From contig JAZTXE010000039.1 in NCBI GenBank assembly GCA_045636205.1, forward strand, positions 1 to 38,247: a DNA stretch of 38,247 nt. The letters run 5' to 3'. This stretch comes from JAZRUF01 sp045636205 (GTDB lineage Bacteria; Bacillota; Clostridia; Oscillospirales; JAAYXM01). The position numbers were made by a program, and so were the translations under genes. Positions 8,550 through 15,074 of the stretch are shown in pieces. Every line of letters starts with the position of its first letter. Positions within the stretch are counted from its first letter, which is position 1. The notes beneath the pieces were generated by a model. That model had not been told where the DNA came from, did no database searches, and worked only from the letters and a program-made list of their open reading frames with translations.

Positions 8550-8684
8550 ATGCTTCGTACATTTCAGCCGAAGAAGCGCCATCGCGCTAAAGAGCATGGT
8601 TTCCGCAAAAGAATGGCTACCCGTAACGGTAAAAAGGTTTTAGCGAGAAGACGTGCGAAAGGCAGAGCAAGACTGACTCATTAA
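8550..8684 (+). CDS. rpmH: 50S ribosomal protein L34
   Basis: L34 is a 44-residue, highly basic protein of the large ribosomal subunit. The sequence MLRTFQPKKRHRAKEHGFRKR followed by MATRNGKKVLARRRAKGRAR and the short end LTH matches the family over its full length. The ATG at 8550 is preceded by TTGGAGG eight bases upstream. It heads the rpmH-rnpA-yidD-yidC-jag operon downstream of a consensus promoter and a structured leader. The 155-bp gap before rnpA has no obvious terminator hairpin. Confidence 0.98.
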   Translation: MLRTFQPKKRHRAKEHGFRKRMATRNGKKVLARRRAKGRARLTH

Positions 8685-8839
8685 TTTGCGGCATATGCCC
8701 GTTATATGGGGAATAAGCGGTAAGTGGTAAGTGGCAAGGGGATATGGTAAAGGAAGGCTTTTCTTTTGCTTTCTGCTTTAGTCGCTTATTTGCTTGCCGT
8801 TTTGTATTTTCATGGGCGTTGAGCTGCAGGAGTTTGGTT

Positions 8840-9187
8840 ATGCGTTATAGCTGTTCTTTAAAGAATAATTTTGAATTTCGCAGATTATATAACCGCGGTA
8901 AAAATGCGGTTAATCCTTTTTTGGCTGTTTATTTCCGTAAAACCGGGAATAAAGAAAACCGACTGGGGATAACCGTAAGCACTAAGGTGGGAAAAGCGGT
9001 TACCAGAAATCTGGTACGTCGCAGAATAAGAGAGGCATATCGCCTTCACGAAAGCGAGTTTATTTTACCTATGGATTTGGTGATTGTCGCCCGTGTAAGA
9101 TGTGCAAATTCAACGTTTCGGCAAATAGAAGATGCCCTGCTCGAGCTTTCGGGTAAGCTTGGTCTTTTAAAAGGAACCGAAAAATGA
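8840..9187 (+). CDS. rnpA: Ribonuclease P protein component
   Basis: RnpA is the small basic protein that binds the RNase P RNA and helps it mature tRNA 5' ends. I use the ATG at 8840, preceded by AGGAG seven bases upstream, giving 115 residues. The frame is open 96 bp further upstream to GTG/ATG-type starts, but those add a Cys/Phe-rich stretch foreign to the family. Visible motifs are FRRLYNRGKNAVNPFLAVY, the RNR-type signature VTRNLVRRRIREAYR, and the helix and strand around DLVIVARVRC. It overlaps yidD by four bases (ATGA). Confidence 0.95.
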   Translation: MRYSCSLKNNFEFRRLYNRGKNAVNPFLAVYFRKTGNKENRLGITVSTKVGKAVTRNLVRRRIREAYRLHESEFILPMDLVIVARVRCANSTFRQIEDALLELSGKLGLLKGTEK

Positions 9188-9396
9188 AGAAAATATTGAT
9201 TTTACTGATAAAAGGATACAGAAAGTTTATTTCGCCGTATAAAACACCCTGTTGCAGATTTGAGCCGACGTGCTCGCAGTATGCGATTGAGGCACTGGAA
9301 AAATATGGGATTTTTAAAGGCGGATGGATGGCTTTCCTGCGTCTTATGCGTTGTAATCCCTTTAGCGGACGCAGCGGCTATGATCCTGTAAAGTAG
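9184..9396 (+). CDS. yidD: Membrane protein insertion efficiency factor YidD
   Basis: A 70-residue protein with the family hallmark cysteines and prolines: ISPYKTPCCRFEPTCSQYAIEALEKYG, then GGWMAFLRLMRCNPFSGRSGYDPV. YidD binds the inner face of the membrane through an N-terminal amphipathic helix (here MKKILILLIKGYRKF) and assists YidC-dependent insertion. Its ATGA overlap with rnpA and its position just before yidC are the standard arrangement. The molecular mechanism is not settled for the family. Confidence 0.96.
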   Translation: MKKILILLIKGYRKFISPYKTPCCRFEPTCSQYAIEALEKYGIFKGGWMAFLRLMRCNPFSGRSGYDPVK

Positions 9397-9417
9397 ACAA
9401 AAAGGGGATTTTAAACC

Positions 9418-10272
9418 ATGATTAATTTTTTTAATACGATTATTACCAGACCATTCGGATGGATTTTATATCAGCTCTGGGAGTTTATAGGGTCGTACGG
9501 CATTGCGCTTATTTTATTTACCGTGCTTGCAAAGATTGTACTGCTCCCCTTCCAGATGAAGAGTAAAAAGAGCATGGTGGACATGCAGCGAATCCAACCT
9601 CAGCTTAAAGAGCTTGAGAAGAAATATAAGAATAACAAAGAGCAATATTCGCTTGCGGTTCAGAAGCTTTATAAGAAGGAAAAGGTCAGCATGACCGGCG
9701 GTTGCCTACCGCTTCTTCTTACAATGCCGATAATGCTCGGTCTGTATGCTGTAGTGCGTCAGCCGCTTACTTTTATGTTTGGGTTTGACCAGGACCTTAT
9801 CCGTCAGATTGCCGAAATAGTCGGTGTTGCTACGGATAATGTAAAAAATATGAGTTATTTGGAAATTCAGATTGCATCTAAAATGAGTGATTTCCAGACC
9901 CAGCTTAGCGCAATCATCCCAAATTTAAAGGTTATTGATTTCCATTTCCTCGGTCTTGACCTTGCAGCTATTCCGCAGCTTTCTCAGATAAGCGTTTTGT
10001 GGATAATTCCGGCACTTTCAGGTTTAACTTCTTACGGATATTCAATGCTTGTAAAGAAGTATCAGCCTGCACCTGCTTCGAATAATGACCAAGCGCAGGC
10101 AATGAACGGATGCACAACTTATATGATGCCGCTGATGTCAGTATATATTGCATTCATAGTTCCCGGCGGTCTGGGATTTTACTGGGTTGTAAACAATGTA
10201 CTGATGATGGTGCAAGAGCCGTTACTTAACTGGTATTACAATAAATATAAGCCTTCAAAGGCTACTAAATAA
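9418..10272 (+). CDS. yidC: Membrane protein insertase YidC/SpoIIIJ
   Basis: YidC/Oxa1 insertase of the cytoplasmic membrane, 284 residues. It has five hydrophobic segments, beginning about residues 22-42, then the cytoplasmic coiled loop QPQLKELEKKYKNNKEQYSLAVQKLYKKEKVS, and later segments near 99-117, 187-205, 225-245 and 248-268. No lipoprotein signal is present, unlike B. subtilis SpoIIIJ, but this is common in Clostridia. The positive residue in the hydrophilic groove of the first core helix appears to be Lys (FTVLAKIVLLP) where the family usually has Arg. Sporulating relatives need a YidC homologue for forespore development, so a SpoIIIJ-like role is plausible. Confidence 0.95.
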   Translation: MINFFNTIITRPFGWILYQLWEFIGSYGIALILFTVLAKIVLLPFQMKSKKSMVDMQRIQPQLKELEKKYKNNKEQYSLAVQKLYKKEKVSMTGGCLPLLLTMPIMLGLYAVVRQPLTFMFGFDQDLIRQIAEIVGVATDNVKNMSYLEIQIASKMSDFQTQLSAIIPNLKVIDFHFLGLDLAAIPQLSQISVLWIIPALSGLTSYGYSMLVKKYQPAPASNNDQAQAMNGCTTYMMPLMSVYIAFIVPGGLGFYWVVNNVLMMVQEPLLNWYYNKYKPSKATK

Positions 10273-10293
10273 AAGCGGGGGTGACCTTAGAAA

Positions 10294-10998
10294 ATGGTAA
10301 AAGTGATTGAATCAACCGGAAAGACAATTGAAGAGGCAGTTTCTAACGGTTTGGAAATGCTCGGCGGGGTTGACAGAGATATGGTTTCTGTTGAGGTTCT
10401 TGAAAAACCGAAAGCCGGATTTTTGGGAATTGGCGGAACCGCAGCACGTGTAAGCCTTAAGTATGAAGAAGCGGAAACCGATAAGGTAAAGAGCTTCTTA
10501 AACGGTCTTTTTGATAAAATGCAGGTCCCGACCGAGGTTAACACGGTCGTTGATGAGGAAAAAGGCGTTGTATCTGTTAATTTATCCGGCGAGAATATGG
10601 GTATTTTAATAGGACGTCGTGGCGAAACTTTAGATGCTATCCAGCATATTACCAATTTAGTTGCAAATCATGGAGAGGACAAGCACTTGCGCGTAATGAT
10701 CGATACCGAAAATTACCGCCAGAAACGCGAAGAAGCACTGACACGTCTTGCGCTTAAGGTTGCAGGTCAGGCTAAAAAGTATCGCCGCAATAAGGTGCTT
10801 GAGCCGATGAATGCGTATGAGAGACATGTTATTCACTCCGCATTGCAGGAGGTTGAGGATATTTCTACTTCCTCTACCGGTGTTGAGCCCAACCGCAGAG
10901 TTGTAATAAACTACACGGGTGCTGCAGCACCTGAAAAAGCACCGCGTTCATCTTCAACCGCGGCACCGATTAACCGTTCTTTCTACAGAAATTATTAA
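10294..10998 (+). CDS. khpB: RNA-binding protein KhpB/Jag
   Basis: Jag (KhpB) binds RNA and in streptococci works with KhpA in cell elongation and division control. The 234-residue protein shows the Jag_N domain (1-50, MVKVIESTGKTIEEAVSNGLEML ending in the GFLGIGG turn), a KH domain with the GILIGRRGETLDAIQ loop (about 105-120) in place of the usual GxxG, and an R3H domain (about 150-210) with RxxVxxH-like NAYERHVIHSALQE and GVEPNRRVVINY. The tail is Ala/Pro/Ser-rich. It is the last gene of the rpmH operon, followed by a strong terminator. In B. subtilis mnmE would come next; here it does not. Confidence 0.95.
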   Translation: MVKVIESTGKTIEEAVSNGLEMLGGVDRDMVSVEVLEKPKAGFLGIGGTAARVSLKYEEAETDKVKSFLNGLFDKMQVPTEVNTVVDEEKGVVSVNLSGENMGILIGRRGETLDAIQHITNLVANHGEDKHLRVMIDTENYRQKREEALTRLALKVAGQAKKYRRNKVLEPMNAYERHVIHSALQEVEDISTSSTGVEPNRRVVINYTGAAAPEKAPRSSSTAAPINRSFYRNY

Positions 10999-11007
10999 TA
11001 AGCAATT

Positions 11008-11040
11008 AAAAAGCTCCGATGCATTGCATCGGAGCTTTTT
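11008..11040. terminator. Bidirectional intrinsic terminator
   Basis: A perfect 15-bp stem (AAAAAGCTCCGATGC and its complement) closes a 3-nt loop at 11023-11025. T-rich tails lie on both sides, so it can end both the jag transcript and the convergent minus-strand transcript from 11.05 kb. Confidence 0.9.
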
Positions 11041-11051
11041 TGTGCTTTTTT

Positions 11052-11564
11052 CTATTTAATAACTGCTTCTATGCGAACCAGTTCGCTTAAAGCATCTGCG
11101 GAGAGCGAACCTCTTAATCCTTTTTCATCAAATTCTGCTATAAGGCGCTTGCATTCCTTTGTTTTCTTGGATAAGTAAGATTTTTCTATTTGCCACATAT
11201 ATTCGGCTGCTTTGGCTTTTTTATCTGCACTTTGCAGTGTTTCAAGCTGTTTTTTTAGCTCATCATTTTCTTTTGAAAGAGTTTCGTTGGTTTTTTCGAG
11301 CTCATCATTTCGCACCAAAACCTGCTCTAAACGCGCCTGAACACCGGTTGAAACTTCGGTTTTTTGCGATATTTCTTCAAGCTCCTGCCTGATTTTATCA
11401 GTATCTGCTGCAACGCGTGCTTGAGAGAGATACGATAATCCAATCAAAACTCCGGCGAAAATAAATAATGCTATACTGTAAACCACCAAAAAGTTTTTAC
11501 TCTTAGAGGGCTTATTCGGTTTATCCTGCGTCTGTACTTCGCTATCTTTTATATTTTCGTTCAC
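11052..11564 (-). CDS. Small membrane-anchored coiled-coil protein
   Basis: Not recognised at family level. The 170 residues consist of a polar N-terminus rich in Lys/Asp/Ser (1-24), one membrane segment (about 25-47, NFLVVYSIALFIFAGVLIGL), and a long heptad-patterned coiled coil (about 55-125) full of Glu/Leu/Lys. A short helical tail contains conserved-looking WQIEKSYLSKKTKECKRLI. The start is GTG at 11564, preceded by a strong AAGGAGG that overlaps the parB stop codon, so it is translationally coupled to parB. With no signal cleavage site, the coil could face either side of the membrane. The position suggests a link to segregation or cell cycle, but this is only context. Confidence 0.85.
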   Translation of the reverse strand: MNENIKDSEVQTQDKPNKPSKSKNFLVVYSIALFIFAGVLIGLSYLSQARVAADTDKIRQELEEISQKTEVSTGVQARLEQVLVRNDELEKTNETLSKENDELKKQLETLQSADKKAKAAEYMWQIEKSYLSKKTKECKRLIAEFDEKGLRGSLSADALSELVRIEAVIK

Positions 11565-11578
11565 GTTAATTAACCTCC

Positions 11579-12442
11579 TTACTTGGAAATACGCTCTAAA
11601 AGCTCTATTAAGGCTTCTAAATCATTGTTGTCGTAATACTCAAGCTCTACCCTGCCCTTTTTACGTCCTGCAATAAATTTAACCTTGCGCCCGAGACCTG
11701 AGGAGAGGCGGCGCTCAATGTCTTCCAAATAATTTACGGTTATGCCGGTTTTGACTGATTTGGAGGATTTCTTTGATGCTTCCAGAGTTTTCTTAACCAG
11801 AATCTCGGTTTGACGAACACTGTATCCGTTCTGAGAAACTGTAAGTGCTATTTTTTCTTGAATTTCAGCGTCTGTAAGAGCTAAGAGGCATTTCGCGTGA
11901 CCTGCGCTGAGAATTCCGGTGGATACCATTTCGCGAACCGACGGTGCAAGCCCCAAAAGACGCAGTGAATTGGCAATTGCAGGTCTGGATTTTCCTACGC
12001 GTTCAGCGGTTTCCTCCTGAGTCAGGTTATATTCATCCATAAGTGTTTTATAGCCTTCAGCTTCTTCTATCGGGTTTAAATCCTGACGTTGAAGGTTTTC
12101 GACCAGCGCAAGCTCCATTGCTGTACGGTCATCGGCATCTACTATATGAACCGGAACTTCCTTAAGCCCCGCTTCCCGCGCAGCACGCCAACGGCGCTCA
12201 CCTGCTATTATCTGATAATGCCCCTCTTTTATTTTTCTGACGGCTATCGGCTGAAGAATTCCGTGCTGGCGGATGGATTCACTCAGCTCCTGCAGGGCTT
12301 CAGGGTCAAATTCCTTTCTGGGCTGCCCCGCGTTGGGCTCTATTTCAGAGAGCGGAAGCGTTGATGCTGCAACGTTTCCCGCTTCTATTGACATGTCGGA
12401 GAAAAGAGCGTCCAACCCTTTTCCTAATCCTCGTGCTCCCAT
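11579..12442 (-). CDS. parB: Chromosome partitioning protein ParB (Spo0J)
   Basis: ParB is the CTP-dependent clamp that loads at parS and spreads on DNA. I start at the ATG at 12442, preceded by GGGAGGGG and giving the family start MGARGLGKGLDALFSD; the frame is open 63 bp further but those codons overlap parA. The protein has 287 residues. Visible parts are the ParB/Srx CTPase domain with GERRWRAAREAG, preceded by NPGQPRK-like NAGQPRKEFDPEAL; the KorB-type helix-turn-helix (AERVGKSRPAIANSLRLLGL) with the ParB-type Arg at the recognition position; and a C-terminal dimerisation domain. It lies 2 bp after parA. Confidence 0.97.
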   Translation of the reverse strand: MGARGLGKGLDALFSDMSIEAGNVAASTLPLSEIEPNAGQPRKEFDPEALQELSESIRQHGILQPIAVRKIKEGHYQIIAGERRWRAAREAGLKEVPVHIVDADDRTAMELALVENLQRQDLNPIEEAEGYKTLMDEYNLTQEETAERVGKSRPAIANSLRLLGLAPSVREMVSTGILSAGHAKCLLALTDAEIQEKIALTVSQNGYSVRQTEILVKKTLEASKKSSKSVKTGITVNYLEDIERRLSSGLGRKVKFIAGRKKGRVELEYYDNNDLEALIELLERISK

Positions 12443-12444
12443 GT

Positions 12445-13218
12445 TTAATTCCCCTCCCAATACTTGTTGAGTTCTATCAGTTCTTCCGCGAGAAGACCGT
12501 AACATTCCGCACCCTTTGAATATTTATCATATTCGCATATGGGTTTTCCGTGGCTGGGCGCCTCGGCTAAGCGCACATTTCTGGGGATAGCGGTTTTAAA
12601 TACCTGATTCGGGAAAAATCTTTTAACTTCCTGCGCTATTTGCACGGATAAATTCGTTCTTGAGTCAAACATAGTAAGCAGAACGCCTTCTATCACTATA
12701 TCAGGGTTCATGGCTTTTTTTATTGTAGACATTGTGGATGTAAGCGCGCTCAAACCTTCAAGTGCGTAAAATCCGCAGTCTACCGGGACTAAAACCGAAT
12801 CCGCTGCACACAAAGCATTGATGGTCAGTTGTCCTAAGGACGGTGGGCAGTCAATTATTATAAAATCATAGTCACCGCGCACCTTGTTTAGCGCATCACT
12901 CAATAAACGGTGGCGGCTTTCCATATCAAGCATTTCAACCTCGGCACCCGCCAAATTTGTGTTTGCAGCAAGAAGGTCTCCGTGCTTTGTTTTGCGTACG
13001 ACATCTTTTACTGAGGCCTTGTTTACAAGAACGTCGTAAACGGTTGCCTTGCCGTCTCGCTTATTTATTCCGTAGCCAATACTTGCGTGGCCCTGCGGGT
13101 CCATATCACACAATAAAACTCGTTTGCCTTTTGCAAAAAGGGATGCGGAAAGGTTGACGCAGGTTGTAGTCTTCCCTACACCGCCCTTTTGATTTGCTAT
13201 GGCAATTATTTTAGCCAT
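12445..13218 (-). CDS. parA: Chromosome partitioning ATPase ParA (Soj)
   Basis: ParA/Soj is a Walker-type ATPase that binds DNA non-specifically and drives ParB-parS segregation; in B. subtilis it also regulates DnaA. The 257-residue protein starts with MAKIIAIANQKGGVGKTTTC, the deviant Walker A with the signature Lys, followed by DMDPQGHASIGYG and the Walker B stretch DFIIIDCPPSLGQLTINALCAAD. The length, without an N-terminal DNA-binding extension, marks the chromosomal Soj type. It lies between a parS pair upstream and parB downstream. Confidence 0.97.
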   Translation of the reverse strand: MAKIIAIANQKGGVGKTTTCVNLSASLFAKGKRVLLCDMDPQGHASIGYGINKRDGKATVYDVLVNKASVKDVVRKTKHGDLLAANTNLAGAEVEMLDMESRHRLLSDALNKVRGDYDFIIIDCPPSLGQLTINALCAADSVLVPVDCGFYALEGLSALTSTMSTIKKAMNPDIVIEGVLLTMFDSRTNLSVQIAQEVKRFFPNQVFKTAIPRNVRLAEAPSHGKPICEYDKYSKGAECYGLLAEELIELNKYWEGN

Positions 13219-13240
13219 TACATCATCAATTCCTTCTGTA

Positions 13241-13260
13241 ATTCATTTATAAGAATGAAT
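13241..13260. repeat. Inverted repeat before parA
   Basis: ATTCATT and AATGAAT are exact 7-bp arms around a 6-bp centre, between the parA start codon (13218) and a TATAAT on the minus strand near 13265. It would lie in the 5' leader or at the promoter of parA. An operator or leader-hairpin role is possible but unproven. Confidence 0.55.
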
Positions 13261-13301
13261 TAATTATACCACAGTATATTTGATTTGAAAAGGATAAAAA
13301 T

Positions 13302-13317
13302 GTTCCACGTGAAACAT
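13302..13317. promoter_or_regulatory. parS: parS site 1 (ParB loading site)
   Basis: TGTTCCACGTGAAACA differs by one base from the perfectly palindromic parS consensus TGTTTCACGTGAAACA. It lies between parA and noc, about 6.5 kb from the predicted origin. It forms an exactly inverted pair with the site at 13330-13345. Confidence 0.95.
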
Positions 13318-13326
13318 TTTGTTTTT

Positions 13327-14163
13327 TCATGTTTCACGTGGAACATTCTTGGGTATGGAAATCGTCATACGTATTTCTGAATCATTTTCGGTCCGGTCGA
13401 TTTCGGCATCTATGCCTGAGTTTCTCATTGTATCAACCGCGTGGTTGATAGTGTTTAGGAACAATCGCAAATCTTTGAATATAAACGTCTGCAGCTTTGG
13501 CTTTTTTTCGGGTTCAAGAGCTTGCTTTAAAAGTATTCTGTCTATGTATTGGTCGGTTTCACTGACCGTCATATGCCGCTTTATAATTTTATCCAATGTA
13601 TCAAGCTGCTCTTCCCGCGTGTTTAACCGCAAAAGCGCGCGTGCGTGCCTTTCACTGAGTGCGTTTAAGGTGATTCTGTGGATCACTTCGGGATCTAACT
13701 TCAGAAGGCGGAGTTTGTTTGAAATTGACGATTGTGATTTACCAAGCTTTTTTGCAGCTTCCTCCTGAGAAAAACCGTAGGTTTTGATTAAATTAAATAT
13801 TCCTGCCGCTTCTTCAAAAAAATCCAAATCACAGCGCTGTAAATTCTCAACCAAAGCAATCAGGGAGCTTTGGCACTCATCAGCGTCAGAAATTATGCAC
13901 GGGATATCGGTAAGCCCGGCTAATGCAGAGGCGCGAAGCCTCCTCTCACCTGCTATTAATTCGTAGTGACCTTTGTTTTCGCTGTGTCTGACCGTAATTG
14001 GCTGTATAAGACCGTGCTCTCTTATACTGTCTGACAAATCCAGCAAATCGGATTTGTTAAAGATTTTCCGCGGCTGTGCAGGATTTGGGTATATGGATGC
14101 AATCGGAATGTAAACAACTTGTCCGGTATCACTGCGGAGACGGTTTTTTATCTTCGTAAGCAT
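13327..14163 (-). CDS. noc: Nucleoid occlusion protein Noc (ParB paralogue)
   Basis: A second ParB/Srx-KorB protein of 278 residues between rsmG and parA, the position of noc in B. subtilis. It has NPAQPRKIF, GERRLRASALAG and a helix-turn-helix GKSQSSISNKLRLLKL. Where ParB here reads SRP...NS...SAGHA, this one reads SQS...NK...SERHA; Gln, Lys and Arg at these places are the Noc-type specificity residues. The C-terminus (FKDLRLFLNTINHAVDTM, ending SIPKN) also resembles B. subtilis Noc. The N-terminus MLTKIKNRLRSDTG could be a short amphipathic membrane helix. Noc keeps FtsZ assembly away from the nucleoid. The ATG at 14163 has AGGAG seven bases upstream. A divergent second ParB remains possible. 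Confidence 0.85.
   Translation of the reverse strand: MLTKIKNRLRSDTGQVVYIPIASIYPNPAQPRKIFNKSDLLDLSDSIREHGLIQPITVRHSENKGHYELIAGERRLRASALAGLTDIPCIISDADECQSSLIALVENLQRCDLDFFEEAAGIFNLIKTYGFSQEEAAKKLGKSQSSISNKLRLLKLDPEVIHRITLNALSERHARALLRLNTREEQLDTLDKIIKRHMTVSETDQYIDRILLKQALEPEKKPKLQTFIFKDLRLFLNTINHAVDTMRNSGIDAEIDRTENDSEIRMTISIPKNVPRET
13330..13345. promoter_or_regulatory. parS: parS site 2, inside the 3' end of noc
   Basis: TGTTTCACGTGGAACA is the exact reverse complement of parS site 1, 12 bp away. On the minus strand the site encodes the last noc residues (VPRET) and covers the end of the gene, so it serves as both coding sequence and partition site. Confidence 0.95.
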
Positions 14164-14188
14164 TACAAAACTCCTTTTCTGAGACTAA

Positions 14189-14209
14189 TTTTACCATATT
14201 ATGGTAAAA
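14189..14209. promoter_or_regulatory. Perfect palindrome upstream of noc
   Basis: TTTTACCATA and TATGGTAAAA are exact 10-bp arms around a single central base. The palindrome sits about 14 bp upstream of the noc ribosome binding site, where a transcription regulator would act. It is too AT-rich and has too small a loop to be a good RNA hairpin. I do not recognise the cognate regulator. Confidence 0.55.
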
Positions 14210-14316
14210 AGAAAAAGGGGAAAGTTTCGACATTTGTTTGCTAAAACACACTAAAAAACTTAAAACTGCGCAAAAATACCGTCAAAAAAATCAAAAAATC
14301 TGCGAAAAAAGAAAAA

Positions 14317-14349
14317 CATCCGCGGGAAATTTATTATTTCACGCGGATG
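14317..14349 (-). terminator. Intrinsic terminator after rsmG
   Basis: Read on the minus strand, CATCCGCGTGAAAT pairs with ATTTCCCGCGGATG (14 bp, one mismatch) and is followed by TTTTTCTTTTTT. It ends the ATPase-CYTH-mnmG-rsmG transcript 10 bp after the rsmG stop, making noc-parA-parB a separate unit. Confidence 0.9.
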
Positions 14350-14359
14350 CAGAGAATTA

Positions 14360-15067
14360 TTACAACGGCTTTTTTTGAATTTTGGCAAAACGCCGTGGGT
14401 AATTCAAGGGAGTTTCGGAAACTTTTTTTATAATTATCAATACATGTGTTATATCACTGCCGGGAAGCGAATATTTTTTGATTTCGTTTACCTGTGCGCC
14501 GAGAGTTTCTATAGCTGATTTAGCTTGTCCAAGCTCTTCTTCATAGCCTTGCGCTTTCATTGCAATAAACGAGCCGCCTACTTTTACGAAGGGAAGGCAA
14601 AGCTCGCAAAGCATTGGAAGAGAAGCGACTGCGCGGGAAACCGCAAAATCAAACTGCTCGCGCATTTCGGGATTTAATGCCGCTTCTTCTGCGCGTGCGT
14701 GCATGCAGCAAACATCCTCGAGGCCTAACTCATCGGTAAGAGAGGATAAAAATGAAATCCGCTTCCCCAAGCTGTCCAGCAAGGTAAGGGAGACTGACGG
14801 TTCACTGATTTTTATTGGAAGCCCGGGAAAACCTGCGCCGCAGCCGACATCTATTATTTTTTTGTCTTTCAAATCTGCTGCTGTAAGGACCGCGGCAGAG
14901 TCTATAAAATGCCTTAAATATACCTGCTCGGGCTCGGTAATTGCGGTTAGGTTCATAACCTTGTTGGTCTCCAAAAGAGCCTCACAGTATTTATTAAACC
15001 TTTTTCGTGCTTGAGGCGAAAAGGATATTCCGAGCGAAGCTTTGGCCAAGTCAAACAAACGATTCAA
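14360..15067 (-). CDS. rsmG: 16S rRNA (guanine-N7) methyltransferase RsmG
   Basis: RsmG (GidB) uses S-adenosylmethionine to methylate N7 of G527 of 16S rRNA. The 235-residue Rossmann-fold protein shows NLTAITEPEQVYLRHFIDS, the SAM-binding loop IDVGCGAGFPGLPIKI (about 72-87), LLDSLGKRISFLSSL and the VSRAVASLP motif. Loss of this gene gives low-level streptomycin resistance in several bacteria. The start is the ATG at 15067, 7 bp after mnmG, with which it is presumably cotranscribed and coupled. It is followed by a strong terminator. Confidence 0.96.
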   Translation of the reverse strand: MNRLFDLAKASLGISFSPQARKRFNKYCEALLETNKVMNLTAITEPEQVYLRHFIDSAAVLTAADLKDKKIIDVGCGAGFPGLPIKISEPSVSLTLLDSLGKRISFLSSLTDELGLEDVCCMHARAEEAALNPEMREQFDFAVSRAVASLPMLCELCLPFVKVGGSFIAMKAQGYEEELGQAKSAIETLGAQVNEIKKYSLPGSDITHVLIIIKKVSETPLNYPRRFAKIQKKPL

Positions 15068-15074
15068 ACGTATA

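Noticed and set aside
8744..8839. N-terminal extension of rnpA
   Set aside because: The added residues are hydrophobic and Cys-rich, unlike the family, while the ATG at 8840 has a proper AGGAG.
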